A stretch of 64,000 nucleotides of DNA, taken from contig CAXAMN010000003.1 in NCBI GenBank assembly GCA_963970005.1, positions 546,917-610,916 on the forward strand. The letters are read 5' to 3'. Positions within the stretch are counted from its first letter, which is position 1. Each line of letters begins with the position of its first letter. Below the pieces are notes generated by a model, which ran no database searches, had not been told where the DNA came from, and saw only the letters and a program-made list of their open reading frames with translations. Origin of the DNA: Durusdinium trenchii. Its lineage: Eukaryota; Sar; Dinophyceae; Suessiales; Symbiodiniaceae. Below, in pieces: positions 33,510 to 46,159 of the stretch. The position numbers and the translations under genes were made by a program.

Positions 33510-34648
33510 CTTGGCTCGGCATGCTTTTTGGTTCGCTCATATGTGAACTGTGGACCCCCGCCTTGCCCGTGTTACACACCACACTCGAATAAGCCGCCTT
33601 GCCCTTGTTACATCCAAACAGAAAGGATTGGGCAGCGGAAAGCTGCGATGGAACGGCAGGATTCTTCTCTCTTTCCTTGACGCCAGGTATCTCCATTGTA
33701 CATGTATATTATATATTATATATATTGTGTGTATAATATACACATACACCGTAGCTCTCACAGTACAGCAGTGAACTCAGTAAACTCAGTACACCTGAAC
33801 AAGGAAGACTCGCCTTCGACCTTCCCATGGCCAGGCCAAGCTGCTCGAAGCGCATGAGCTTGGGAAGCACTTCCTTGGCGAGCGAGCAAGCGCATGAAGC
33901 AGCGAGCAGGAGGCCGCAGCGAGACGAACTGCTTAAGCAACACATGGAGATGAGACCCCTCTTTTGTGTGATCAGAGATCCCCAAACAGCACGGTTTCCA
34001 ATACATTTGGAGCGGGGATCTACTTTTCTATCTGATTGGGCTATATGTTCATGGGAACTCATGTGGAACAATAAGGAATCCAACGGAATCGATGGTAATT
34101 AAGGTGCCTTATATTGTATGCCTTAGTGCCTTGGCTGCTTGGCTCGAGAAACGTATCGTCCATGATCTTGTGGATCGAGGCCCCCTGCATGTTTGATTCG
34201 TGGATGCTTCTTCGTACTGCCATACTGACAAAGATTCCATGGAAAGTTAACATGTACCATCATGGCGCATCAAAGCCTTGCATCTCCTCTCCAAATGATG
34301 AACACCTTCTTTTACTTCACACAGCCATATGGTAAACCCAAACGAATCTGCAAGTTCGCCACTTCAGGGCCAACCACCCTGTGTGCCGCCCTGCCCGCCA
34401 TGTGAGCCGAGGTGCCGCGGCTAACATGTTGGACCACTCTCCTGAGCCGGGACGCAAGCCCGTGCGAAGCAAGGCGTGAGAACAAATAGCTTGAGACTCT
34501 TGGTGTTTCCAGACACTGTTCTATCACTGGGCCTTGTTGAGTACGGGGGATCAAGTGACCCGCAATACATTGATGTCATGCAACTTGTACAAAATGGCGG
34601 CAGGTCATTCTTTCGAGTTCTTGGCATCCTCCAAGAACCCCTCAAAAC
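33510..34648. other. Non-coding stretch with TA microsatellite
   Basis: (TA)n-rich tract at about 33702-33748. No bounded exon seen. Confidence 0.5.
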
Positions 34649-34717
34649 CTTGTAAAGTGGCTTGGCCCAACCCCTTTCTGAAGAAGGTCCCGTTGAACAT
34701 CTTCTTGCCAAAGGACC
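34649..34717 (-). CDS. Candidate internal exon
   Basis: The exon is 69 nt: acceptor ACTGACAG, donor GTTTTG. It encodes SFGKKMFNGTFFRKGLGQAT then LQ. Includes an N-x-T site. Position suggests loop 1 or the amino part of the RND gene. Family not certain. Confidence 0.42.
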
Positions 34718-34719
34718 CT

Positions 34720-37700
34720 GTCAGTCCTGCCATTCAAGAAGGGGAAGGTCCGGCGGGTGAGGTCAGGCTATCAGTGTTGCTATGAGTGATCTGAATTGCA
34801 GCCACACCACGCAGAAGAAACAAACAATGACAGGAAGCCGGAGACCCAAAACTCCAGATGGAATCCCTTTTCAATAACTCTTTGGCTTTGAAGATACATA
34901 TTGGAATCCATACGAATCCCGAATGACACCTAGCATCACCTAGCAATATCATGCAATCTCATGCCCCCCTTATGCCCCGACACTGATGTGCGTTCGTCTT
35001 TGCACGTCAACACCATGGTCGGATTTGAGATGAATTGAGGTAGGCTTCCTGACCCGAAAATACATCTCTTTCTTGTAAGCCCAGTGACTCCTGGCTTTCT
35101 CCAGCCCCTGTGAGCGCTGGCTCGCCTCAGCTCATCTCGCATGAACAAAACCGGTGACATCAAGCTCATGTCACTTGGTGATTCTGCTTGTTGTGCCCTT
35201 GGTGTGAGGCGTTGGCCACTTAGAGGCGTTGGCCAGGGACCTCGCTATCTGGACTGATGATACTGATGCGAGCTGCGAGCTGCTCTTCATACACTCCCCC
35301 GAACCATGGTCAGACTGGCTAATGATGATGGCAGCTGGACTGCAGTGCATCACAGCATGGGCCTCCACACGGTTCGACTTAAAGCTGCCGACCCAAAGCC
35401 CCCGCTGTCTAGAACCAACACAAGCTACGGATGGCACACAAACAGAAACTCTTTGACTCTTTTGAAGCTGGTCCAGGTGGCGGAATGCTCAATGCGGCAA
35501 CAAACGATGTTGAAGGCAAAGAAGCTTCTGGCACTCCTAATGGACAACACGGGAAGTCACAAGGGCCTAGCCTGGAAGTGAGATGAGCCAATGCCGTGTG
35601 GCCGTGTCAAAATGATGGCCGTCGGTTCCACCCAAGCACGGTTTGGTGATGCCTCCCACCCTCGCAAGCCGAGGAATGCTAGCCCATTCGTCACCATGGC
35701 CCTGTCTTTGTCCCCAAAGCTAACCGGGAGTCCAACCGGGGCATTGGCCTTGATAGGATGACCATGGATGACCTGCCACTCCGAATACCACACGTTACCA
35801 AACATGTGTTGGCGGACACCCCCTTCCACTTGAGATCAGGGGAACCAACGACACCCCCCCAACGGCGCCACAGTGCATTGCGACCGACAGCCTAGCAGCA
35901 AAAAGCAAAGGGAAGAAACTCAAGATGCGGATGATCTTAAGTTGTCATTGAGGAGGAATGCTCTGAAACAGGTGTTCCTGCTCTTGATACCCTGATTCAT
36001 CACTGTACCGATCGGGAAATATGGAGAAAGAAGAAACCTCAGAAGCCCCAAAACTCGTTCAAACACCGCGCTTGCGTCTCATGCGAAAAATGGATCAAAC
36101 AAGTCGACAAAGGTCCAACGCGGCGGGGCGACACAGGATCCACTTCCACTAGTATGCTCTACCTGGAACTAACATGCAAGTGGATGGCACCACCTGTTTG
36201 TAGTGGATTTCATGGTCTTCCTGGGGCCATTCTCCGCGTAACCATGTTAGTTCCGGGGAGTGTAAAGTTCAACAAAGAAAACAAAAAACGTCCACCTCCC
36301 TGCAGTTGAGCATCATCAACGGCTCACCTGGCTGGAAATCCTTCGGCAGCATCCTGGGCATTTCGCCAACGAACAACCCCGGTCCACGGCGGCCCCCGGT
36401 GCTTGGGTGGTGAGTCACCCACCCAAAATGCATGTGTTCTAGATTCGAACATGATCGAACAAAAGAAACGTCCCACCAACGGTCCCAAATGAAGAGTCGT
36501 TTCCATTCAGGCTCCCCCTACGACGCGCCGTTTCGACGCGCTGTTCAGGCATTCCCCCGCTTGGCGTCGCAAAATGCTTCTCACCACATCTCCGAGCTTC
36601 AACTCTTGATAAGCATCTTTGGACTGGAGGATCTCTAGGATCACGTCCTGGCGGGGAGATGCATACTATGCATGAAAACCGCATCCATGCCAAAAATAAA
36701 AAACGTGGCCATTCCGGCGGCTAGCACTTGCAGGGACCCGTTGGAAGCGTCTGAAGTTGACACCCAACCACTTTCAACGTCCCAGCGCTTGGTTTTTTGG
36801 TTTTCTGGCATTGCTCGCTGCCGCTGCTGACACCCATCGACAGACCCAAAGCAGCAAACCAGGTTCAGCATGTGCGTGAGATATTGAGATTGCGTGAGTG
36901 GGTGGAACCTTATGCTCTGGTCTTAGCTTCGCTCGGATGTTGCATGAAGGCTTGGACGCATGGCTTCAGACAATGGGGGAAGGTTCTCAGCCGCTTCTGG
37001 CAACTCCAAAAATGATCTGTTCATATCTGTTCCATCCTCCCCTTGGCAACCCAAACGCCGTGGCATGCTGTAGCGGCTCCGTCCTGCCGCAAGAGCTTGA
37101 GACCATGACCGTCCATTCGCCTGACGACGAGCACGACGCCGGCACGACGAAGGCGCTAAACGTCCCACGTCCGTCATTCGGGGGAACCAATGGAATTATA
37201 GTGAACAGACGAAACAAGAAAACATCCGTCATTTGGGGGGGTCGACTCGATGTGAATCACCCATTTCCTAGAGTGTGTTCTCCTTTTCTCCCCAAAGACT
37301 GGCAGCCAGTGGCACAAGGATACACAAACAAATGCAGCCCAGGGACATGTTCACAAAGGCCTGCTCATCACTTGCCTTGACTGGAGACTCAGCGGTTGAG
37401 CACACGGCAGAAATGGAGGAATTAGATTGCCACCAGGTGCCACTGCACAACTCCCACCAACTCAATGTTCAAAACTCGTTGAACATATTGGAAAGAAGTT
37501 GCCCAATCCACAGTCGTGAAGACCCTGCCACTGCCATGAGCGATTTCCTTCCGATTTCGGCCACAGCCTTCCATGTTCGCAGAGGATTCGTTGTCCAAAC
37601 ATCCCCCCCCCAGAAAAAACGAGGGCCACCCGAATCCACCCTGAGGGTTCAGACAGGCCCTGACAGGTGAGGCCAAAAGCGAAACGGCCTCAGCCTCCGA

Positions 37701-38246
37701 ATTCGGGCTGCCCAGTCGCATTCTCACCTCCAGATGGGAAGGCCGCGTTCGCGATGCTGTGTCCTGCGCTCTTCGCATGCTGGTTCGGAGACTTCAGGGT
37801 GTGGCCCAGTCGCCCGGTACGGCCGGGTACGGCTCTGACGAGGAGGTCCCTATCACAACTCAACTCTAATGATCTCTAGTGCAACAATTCTGAAACAAAG
37901 ATGCTAGGTGAAAGACTGGCAAGAATCGCCCATGAGGCGATCTGCATGGAAAGCCAATCATGCGTGACGAAACTGCGAACATGAAAATTGATAAACGGTG
38001 ATAGACTATAGACAATCTAAAGGAGGTCAATGCTGACGGTGAAAGCGCTTATCAAACCCCTGTCCCAATGCTTAAGCAAATTGAGGTCTGGCCCAAGAAC
38101 ATGTAGCCAAACAACATGGAAAACCCATTTGGGATGCAAACCTGAAATTCAAACACCTTCCTGCGCCGCATCTCTCCCATGGACAATATGGACATGTCGT
38201 TGGTCCACTTGGTCGCTTGGTGCCCAAGCCGCTGCTCCCATGTGAC
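34720..38246. other. Intron-like stretch with exon-like patches
   Basis: Minus-strand coding-like patches without firm ends occur at about 35600-35815 (piece MFGNVWYSEWQVIHGHPIK), 36470-36620 (piece LGDVVRSILRRQAGECLN) and 36650-36760. The MITE-like copy 2 is at 36158-36263. Nothing else seen. Confidence 0.35.
36158..36263. repeat. MITE-like element, copy 2
   Basis: GGAACTAACATG near the left end is the reverse complement of CATGTTAGTTCC at the right. AAGTGGATGGCA and CATGTTAGTTCCGGGGAGTG are shared with 15121-15263. Confidence 0.7.
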
Positions 38247-38323
38247 CCCCTGCAGCGCCATGCGGCGCCCGGCTTGCCCGAGCCCGAGCGGCTCTAGTGC
38301 ATCGAACCTTCCTGTCGCCCCTC
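38247..38323 (-). CDS. Candidate internal exon
   Basis: The exon is 77 nt: acceptor GATCCAG, donor GTCACA. It encodes GATGRFDALEPLGLGQAGRR and MALQG. Strong GC at third positions. Family not recognised. Confidence 0.42.
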
Positions 38324-39149
38324 CTGGATCGCAGCCAATGCCCAAGCCAGGCGTCGAGAGCTCGTGACAGACCTCGAGGTCAGCGAGACCGCGGCAGGGC
38401 CGACGAAATCCAAGACACTCGAAGAGATTCATGGAACGAGTTGAGATGGTTGAGGGCCTTTCAACACAGGAGATGCATGAGGACGTTGGCACTTCGTTGC
38501 CCTATAAGATGTTTTAAGGGACCAACCTGGCCGAAAAATTCCACAGAGTGCCCAGTGTGTGTGTGGTCACGTCTTTTCCCACCCCACGCCTATATATAGG
38601 GCCCGTGCGACGAACTCGCACCGGGTCGATCCCCAACGAACGCGCGCCGCGTTCCGTCCGCGTCCAGGCGGCTCGTTGATAGAGGGGGCCCGAGCGAAGA
38701 TCCAGCTCAAACTGTCGGATGAGCGTGATCGATTCCTCAGAACGCCGTCGAGGAACCGTCCGACGACCGAAGAGAAGCACCGAAGAAGAGGTGCCAAATG
38801 GAACAATCAGGATCCCTTTTCTCGGAACATGGGGAGGGTCCCTCCTTCTTGGGCTTGTTTTCCAGGACTTGAAGTGGTGCTTCGTTTCCATGTGGGTCAT
38901 TGGAAGAAGTGCATCCAATGACCCATGCGCAGGTTAGGTGTGGCAGGTCCTAGCTCAAACTTCGGAACCATGGATGTCCACTCACGGAAGGCGTCAGGCG
39001 TCCTCCCACGTTTGGCCCATCAGACCCACATGACCAACAACCCACATATCGTGGAAACACGCAGGAACATGCTTGAACTAATTACCCACCTCGAGGTACA
39101 TCTCCTCGGAAAAAAAGACAACTCCTTGACATGATTAAATGGAAGAGTC

Positions 39150-39330
39150 ATGGAAGTGCATGGCATCATCGGGTGCCTCATTTCGGGGACGTCGCACCAT
39201 GGCACCACCGCCGGAAGCCGTCTCCCGCACCTCCAGTCCCGAGCGTGCCGAGCGTTTCTCCAGTCCCAAGGGTCTGATGCCAACAAACCCGGCGAGCCCA
39301 GCGCGCGGTAGTATAAATTCAGTTGATCCA
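39150..39330 (-). CDS. Exon-like segment, frame ambiguous
   Basis: Acceptor GTCCTCAG before GATGGATC. One frame gives RAGLAGFVGIRPLGLEKRSA, another MDQLNLYYRALGSPGLLASD. Both are plausible; the end is unfixed. Confidence 0.3.
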
Positions 39331-39816
39331 TCCTGAGGACGCGAAAACGAGAAAAACCCCACGTGAAAGCGTCGTGAACTTCTCGGGGCCGCCACGTGGC
39401 ACAATGTAGTTGTTTTTACATAGGTTTTTTCCATGTGATTCCACCATATTCCACCCCCTTTGCTGACTCCAGCACGTGTTTGGATGAAGTAAGTGGGTCG
39501 TTGGATAAATTTTAGCATGTGCCCGGCCAAAACTGGTCGTGCATGTGCAGACCTCCCACCTGAAACGCAGCACTTCACAGTGGGCTCCAAGTTTGTTCAA
39601 CGTGCGATCGCTGACCGTTTGGGCTCCCCAAACACTCAGCAATGAGCAAAGCCTGTCCAAAACAAGCACTTCCCCTACCAAACCCTTTCGGGGTGCGTTC
39701 ATGTGCGTTCAGACTGCGGAACTTTCCGGGGGGGAACAACGCCCTCACAGCCAGAAACTTGCAGAGAGGAACCCCAAGAGCCTTCTCATCCCCCAAGCAA
39801 ATCCAGTCAGAGGCAC

Positions 39817-39933
39817 TTGTACATGTCGTTCAAGTCGATGGGTGGCATGGGCCCGGTCATCAACCGCCGGTCCCGAGAGGAGGCGTCCCGAAAGGGTAAC
39901 GCTCCTGGCGTAGCGGGCATCGGCATCGTAAGC
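39817..39933 (-). CDS. Candidate internal exon
   Basis: The exon is 117 nt: acceptor GGCCCCAG, donor GTGCCT. It encodes LTMPMPATPGALPFRDASSR then DRRLMTGPMPPIDLNDMY, one base in and two bases out. Methionine/proline-rich, well-behaved codon use. No family recognised. Confidence 0.5.
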
Positions 39934-40109
39934 CTGGGGCCTGAGAGACATATCATAGCCGCTGTCGAAAAGCAGCTCGAGTCTTTTCCTGGTTGATTTG
40001 TCTGTTGTTGTTCACCTTGTACTCATACATCATCATACATCGCTTTGGGTGTTGCAATTGTTTGGACCTCCAAGACACAGGTGCCCTGTAAATTCTGACT
40101 GCTTCCTAC

Positions 40110-40194
40110 CAGAGCATCCTTGTAAAACAACCTCGGGTCGCACAGTTCTGGAGGAAATTCCCGCAGGTCCAAAGGATGCTCAGCTTCAGAACCC
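40110..40194 (-). CDS. Candidate internal exon
   Basis: The exon is 85 nt: acceptor CGTCTCCAG, donor GTAGGA. It encodes GSEAEHPLDLREFPPELCDP and RLFYKDAL. Possibly extracellular loop 1 of the RND gene, but the two exons that would link it are not found. Confidence 0.52.
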
Positions 40195-41933
40195 CTGGAG
40201 ACGTCACGGCGAGTCTGTCACCACTCCCCCGTCCACGTCACGAAGCAACACGACGAGGTCGGTGGGCGAAAAAACGACCCTCGGGTAGCAGACAGCAGTG
40301 CCTGGGCCAGTGAGAAAAAGCCAAGAAACCCAAGGCACCCGTCCTAAAAAGGCCGTGCGGATGGTGCTGGAGCGGCTGTCCTGAGTGCTGGCGTGAAGAA
40401 CGGGTTCCGCAGAGGAGGGCACTCCACGCATGGAGTATAATTGACATCCATTGACCGCCGAAAAACCACCCCAATGGAATTAAATATGCCATACATGGAG
40501 TGTCTGGGATAGAGAAGGGAACTCCATTTTCCTCCGTTTCTGGAGTGCTTCGTGCTCACCCGCCGCGTGCTCCCGAGCACCGCCTCGCTCCCGGAGGCAG
40601 AATCCAGGATGACCCGGCACTCGGAAGAACAAAAAAAAGCGAAACAAAAAAGAAGGAGAGCGGCCCTTCATCAGATCCAAGCGCGGCTGCGCAAACTGAG
40701 TCTCAGGACCGAGTAAGGACCCAAAACTCTATCCACCTGCGCTTGCGACTTGTGTTTCATCCAATGCCACCTTCCATGACCGTCCTCAACCATTAAGTAC
40801 TCGACCTGGACCTGGCCATGTCTGCCATGCGTGCCAAGACCAGAGAAGGAGAAGGAAAGTAAAACACATAGACATACACACACTCATCAAACCGAGGTTC
40901 ATCCGCAAGGTCTGCTCAGTTCTAGGACGAATCCTCAGGTCTCCTCTCCAATCCACCGATGCTCGTTCCCCTCGCCCTTTCCGGCCCAAGGGGCTGCTTC
41001 GAGGAAGACAGAGGTGTCGCTATTCACCACGATGCCCGGCCATAGAAGTGCTAAGACCAGTGGCATGGCAGAGAAGACCAGGATGCAAAAAAGGAAGGGG
41101 CAATGCGCCTCATGAACTGGTCATTTTGACCAGAAAACATGTGTTTTGGAAGGGCAGCCCACAGATGCCCACAGTAGAAAACTCCCGTGCAAAATGACTA
41201 TTACTGATCACGGAAGTAAGATTGGCATTGACCAAGCCAAACATCCTACAATATCCTACAATTTTAGATACAAGTAATTAGTGCACATTAACCCCTATAC
41301 TGTGGCAACGGTGATTTGCCAGATTCTCCTGTCAACTGCTGGTGATTGAAGTCCCACATCCCTTCGCCGGCATCTCTTCCGAGTCTTCACTTCAACCCAG
41401 TGGCCGTGCAAAACGGGAAGTCTTTGCAGGTGATTCGGCAGCGAGGCCCAGAGGTCACGGCCGTCTCCGCGGGCTCCGCGCGCTTCCCCCCGAGGTGTTT
41501 GGCGTCGGCGACCATGCTGCAGGTTCCCGTGGGTGACGGTGGCAGAACTCCACCCACTTCCATGGCAGGCGCAGGCTCGACATGCGACTGCGCTGAACCA
41601 GTAACGTGTTCAGAAAGAACCTGGGATGAACATTCACGTCTTTGAGTCGATTTCCCCTTTCGAAGATCTTCCACGATCATAAAACAAACGGTTCACCTGG
41701 TTTTGTAGTTCAAAATCCTTTACAAAACAATGATTTTGTAAGGACTGTTAAATTCATGGTGGTAGGAATCCCAGGGTACATAAATATAGATGTGCATTTG
41801 ATACCATTTGATGAACTCACCAAGAGGACCAGACTGCTGCAGCCTAGGGGTGGCAGGGTTCACCTATCTTTGTTTGATGCCTAGGCGTTGATCGACCGTC
41901 ACCGTCCTTGGTTTCGATTCCAAAGAACTGATG
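40195..41933. other. Intron-like stretch with one ambiguous exon patch
   Basis: At about 41395-41640 two minus frames (pieces LLVQRSRMSSLRLPWKWVEF and EVGGVLPPSPTGTCSMVAD) are open after a CATCCCAG acceptor. A hydrophobic patch RVPWVSWLFLTGPGTAV at about 40280-40330 could carry TM1. Nothing is firm. Confidence 0.3.
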
Positions 41934-42038
41934 TACACCCGGGAAGATTAACATGGAACCTGAAAATGGACCTTTGGAAGACGGTTTTCCTCTACAACCG
42001 AGTGGTTTTCAGGTTCTATGTCAATCTTCCCGGGTGTA
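41934..42038. repeat. MITE-like element, 33-bp terminal inverted repeats
   Basis: Left arm 41934-41966 (TACACCCGGGAAGATTAACA...) pairs with right arm 42006-42038 with two mismatches in 33. The middle is 39 bp. No coding potential; flanking duplication not evident. Confidence 0.9.
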
Positions 42039-42133
42039 GTATCTGTAGTTATGCTACTGTTTGCATCCGGCCTTGGCCACTGGCCACTCTCTCCTGTCCA
42101 AAGAACATGTCCGTTTACCTACATCAGCATACA

Positions 42134-42830
42134 TCAGCACTGCCCTGCAAACAAACAGACCGTTAGGCACTTTAGGCCGCCCCGCCCCACCTTGCCATGG
42201 TCGCCTTCATCCTTGTCATTCTTGCCATCCTCATGGCGCTGGCTCAGACCAGCATCATTTTGGCTAAGACCCTGGTCAATCCGGTCAGTGTCGCCATGCT
42301 CCATCCAATGTTCATCGCGTTCACCACCGCCCGTGCCAATTTCTCTGCCACACATCTCACCATGCTCTCCATTGTCGCAGCTCTCACCCTCCTCCCTGTG
42401 CTGCTTGGCACTCTCCTCGCGACAATCCTGGATGTTGCCACAATGGCCATCAGCACTGCCTTCGCAAGGCTCTTGGTCACTCTTTGGACCATCGCCTTCA
42501 CTTAGGTCTCCAGCCTCGGAGTTCATCCCTTCCTGGCCATGCTGCTCACCATAAAGGGCTTCCTTGTTCAGGCTATCATTCTCATCTTCCTCACCTGCTC
42601 CAGGTTCAGTCCCCAGCTCCGAACGCACCACAGCAGCTGCGCCAACAGCAGCTGCGCCAATGGCCGCGCCACTCGCCTGGCTCAAGCTCTGCGTATCGAA
42701 CTGCGCCGCATCCAGGGCTTCTACACCCTCACTCTCCCTGGAGGTTGGCTCCGTCCTGGGCACGAAGCTGCGAAGCACATCGTCGGACCCGGTACCCACC
42801 AACCGCCACGGGCAGCGACCAAACCCGCAA
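42134..42830 (-). CDS. Long acidic low-complexity exon
   Basis: The longest open minus frame outside the retrotransposon. The amino part reads VPRTEPTSRESEGVEALDAA and ASGAAIGAAAVGAAAVV; the rest is rich in Glu, Asp, Gly and Gln (GEQHGQEGMNSEAGDLSEGD, HGDTDRIDQGLSQNDAGLSQ). A disordered cytosolic segment is likely. Acceptor possibly the AG before GACGGAGCC (about 42759); ends are approximate. The complementary strand reads as a 102-residue hydrophobic frame, a consequence of the composition. Confidence 0.5.
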
Positions 42831-43187
42831 GGAACGATCGAAAGCGGCCAGACACAAGGAGAGACTCCCACAAATCAAGCTGGGCCCCCTTGCTGTTCAA
42901 TCCTGCTCAACATCCAATACATCCAATTGTAAGTTTCAGATCGTTTCTGAGGCAAAGCCTTGACAATGAAATGGTTGCGGAAACCATGTCTGAACATGAT
43001 CCAATAATTATGTGTCTGAACCCTGGCCACTAACCAGCCATTCAGAAACCATCATCCATATTCTCCTGACCCGAGCCAACACTGAATCTCAAGTCTCCTA
43101 GTTTTCGGGCTTGATGCGCTCGGGCTGCCCCTCAGCAGCTGAAGGATCTGAGGCACATCCAGTCGAGATGGGATAGAGCTGGAGCTT

Positions 43188-43450
43188 TCACCTTGGACGT
43201 CTAAAATCGCTTTCACATGCTTTCACCATCCCGAGGTGGTGGGGGACCCTTGCCGGCGCCCGTAGAGGCCAGGTTGACGGCATGCCATCCGGACCCTGGC
43301 AGATCCCAAAGATGTGGTCACAGGTCGTCAGGTGAATGGTGGAACGAACATGGTCCAAAGCCTCAGGTGGGAAACCTCGGAATTGGGCCCCTGGGATCAC
43401 TTCAGCTTTGCAAAGATGAGGAATGATGTACATGTGCAGTCCGCCGGTGA
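43188..43450 (-). CDS. Candidate exon, unknown product
   Basis: The minus frame contains LHMYIIPHLCKAEVIPGAQF, PEALDHVRSTIHLTTCDHIF and GICQGPDGMPSTWPLRAPAR. Ends are not fixed. Composition is protein-like; no family recognised. Confidence 0.38.
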
Positions 43451-43586
43451 GTCCTGGACACCAACGCGAAACAATGGAAGAAAAACTATTCAGGAAACGA
43501 AAACTGGCCAAAACTCATAGACGTCTGAACACGCCCTCTTTTCCGCCCCCCTTCCGTTGCATCACCCCAACCTCCTCATGCCTCAT

Positions 43587-43842
43587 ACACCCCTAACTGC
43601 CACCAGCCACTCGGCGGCGGCAGCGGCTCCGCCGGCTCCGCCGGCTGCGCCTGGGCGCTGACGCCAGCGCCCGACCAGGCCTCCGCCTCGTCTCTGTGGC
43701 GTCCGCCGCCCGGCGGAGTGGCAGCGCCGAGCCGCGCGCGGGGGCGCCGCACCAGCTCGTCGTCCGTGGCGCGGAGGCGCTGGCGCGCGCGCGCCCGCGC
43801 GGTCCAGCGGCCGCGGGCCGGGGAGTGGGCGTCATCGGCCAT
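43587..43842 (-). CDS. Candidate first exon (initiator methionine)
   Basis: An ATG in good context (CCCATGGCC) starts MADDAHSPARGRWTARARAR, then ATDDELVRRPRARLGAATPP and a Pro/Ala tail. An AG eleven bases upstream of the ATG (CATCTCAG) could accept the dinoflagellate trans-spliced leader. Extreme GC at third positions. Basic cytosolic amino end; it could begin the gene that includes the RND exons, but the link is inferred from strand and order only. Confidence 0.5.
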
Positions 43843-46061
43843 GGGAGGTCATGCTGAGATGTAAGATAGGACCTATAGGAGCATAGGAAGATATAGGAAG
43901 GCTGCAAAAGCGTGAGGTATAGGTAAAGAATCTTAAAGTTGAGTGAGTGGGACGGTAGAAAGATGTGGACATTATTGTATCAAATTGGAAACTTACTATC
44001 TGATGTGCAGCTTGCATCTATATGGTATGGTTTTCCTGAGCCAGCGAGTCATTCAGCGTGGGAACATTGAACCACTAGCACGCAACGTTACGTGTTCTTT
44101 ACAACCAAACTAACCATACCAAATTCTTACAGCTGCGATCTACAAAAGAAAATGAGATGAAGACGAAGAATACTCAGCTTCCAATCCTGGCATGGTTCTG
44201 ATACACAAGCCCTTCCAGGTGTGGACAAGCTGCAAACTTAGCCAAATTGATACGAATTGCATAGCTCGTCGTGCGGAAATTGGACTGGGAAATGCCTTAT
44301 CGTTTCACAGAGACTTCAAGCGGCTGCGAACCAACAACTCTTGTCAACCAACGGTCACCTGCTCGGGCAAAAAAAGAGCGTTGTTTGGTGCTTCCGAGAT
44401 CGGAGATCGAAAACCGTACGAAGCAACATGACTGCAAAGGCTTTCAGGTGCTTCAAGGCATGAAAAATGTTCATGGATGTTGATGGATAGCATCATCTGG
44501 AGGAGTCCTACCATTTGCATGATATATATATATATATCCACCAAATGGTGGATTCCTTAGGGTTAGGGATCTCCGCTTGGCTTCTTGCTCTGCTTTAAAC
44601 AAATTGGCCTTGGGAGAGCACCTGGATCGGTGCGTCTAATGAACATTCAGGAACAAAAATAGGCATCGCACGAAAACCGTTTTGAAACACCCCCGCCTTC
44701 CCTACAAAAAAAAGAAACTAAGGAGAAACATCCAAAGTCACATTGCACCCCGCTCGCGCTACCCCGCACGCGCTCCACCGCCGAGGACGCCTGCGAAGTG
44801 CTCGTGTCCGCTGTGGAAGTGCCTCCGGGAGGATCGACCAAGGCGACCGAAGCGAAATGGAATGAACAAACACGAAAGCAACCCCTGACGGAGGTCGCCA
44901 TACTATTTCCATACCAAGAAACCTGCTGAACCAGTGGAATCTGCCCAGCTGAGGCCGAAAGCAGAACTTCTTCATGCCAAATTGATCGCACGAGGCCCCA
45001 CCATGGTTCCAAGGCATGGAACGTTGAACGGCATCTTTGAGCTGTTGTACTTACATGGCTGGGCTCACACCATCATACCCTTCAGACACTTTTTGGCACG
45101 AAGGTTCACCATGTCGTTGAACATCTTAAAGGGAGCCTTATATATTACATTATATTACTGTACGTGAAACGTGCTGGATAAAACATGATCCAACATCCTT
45201 CAACTGAGCATGTTGGGCGCCGGCACCGAGAAGATGCAAGCTGAGAAGATGCTTTCTTGGATCTTTTGTGGCCAAGGTTTGGGCCTTGGGCCTTGGGCGT
45301 TCAGCATGTTCTCCCCTTCCTTCCGGCCTGAAGGAGCGGCTCCACCTCCGCGTGGAGCCGATGCGCGTGCGCGGGGGTCCGAGAATCGAAAGTGACCCCA
45401 AGTCGGTCGAGTGGCTGATGGAAAGGCATTGCATGTGCAAACACTTATAGGAACTGGAGTGACTCAGAATCATGTACGAAACCCACTGCGGCGCGGTAGG
45501 TTTTCCAGGCACTGCTTCTATACCCCCATCCGAGCGCCCCAAAAGCGCGCTGGAGAAACCGCCATCCTTGTCCCTAACTTAGGGCAACGCTGGACGGTGG
45601 AGTTGAGAGGCCTGAGAGGTCGGAGACTGAGAAAAAAAGACATCGTGACATGAGCTTGAAACTTTTTGAAGCCATCTTCCAACAAGGTTGAAGGACCCGA
45701 CTGTTCGACTATCCCATGCGTACCCCAGTTCCAACAAAGGTTGAAGGACCCGACTGTTCGACTATCCCATAGGTACCCCAGTAATCAGGGGCCCTAGTTC
45801 AGGTCACTTAACTATTCAAGCATATTCAAGCCAGCTTTGCCTATCATGAAGACTACGGTGACTAGGCATGCTCGAAGAGAAAGAAATCCCGCGCCGGTGG
45901 TGGTTGCGTGCTCCCCCTACCCCCCCCCTACCGCATGCTATGGAACATCGCTTGGATCGTCGTTTTAGAGCACACTGAGATGAAGGCATCTCCGGTGGTC
46001 ACTTCAACGGTTTCAGCCTAATGGAACGTTTTGAATGGTTTGACGGGAGGTGCATGATGGG
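43843..46061. other. Intergenic/intron stretch with two small repeats
   Basis: Contains a TA microsatellite at 44521-44538, a minus exon-like patch at about 44740-44860 (piece SVALVDPPGGTSTADTSTSQ), an ambiguous GC-rich patch at 45310-45390, and the tandem pair at 45679-45782. Confidence 0.4.
45679..45782. repeat. Two tandem copies of a 52-bp unit
   Basis: CCAACAAGGTTGAAGGACCC... repeats at 45731 with one extra A and a few changes; both end at GTACCCCAGT. Confidence 0.9.
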
Positions 46062-46159
46062 TCAGAACCAGCAGACCGCCATCTCCCCCCCCCTAAGTAC
46101 CGACCGCGACCTGGTGGGTACATCAAGCTTTACATCATTGGACCATGGGTGCCACCATG

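Noticed and set aside
41905-41925. tRNA B-box-like sequence (GGTTTCGATTCC)
   Set aside because: No A box or cloverleaf can be formed around it.
42197-42505. Hydrophobic plus-strand frame resembling a membrane protein
   Set aside because: It is the complement of an acidic minus-strand exon; hydrophobicity follows from reversing Glu/Asp-rich codons.
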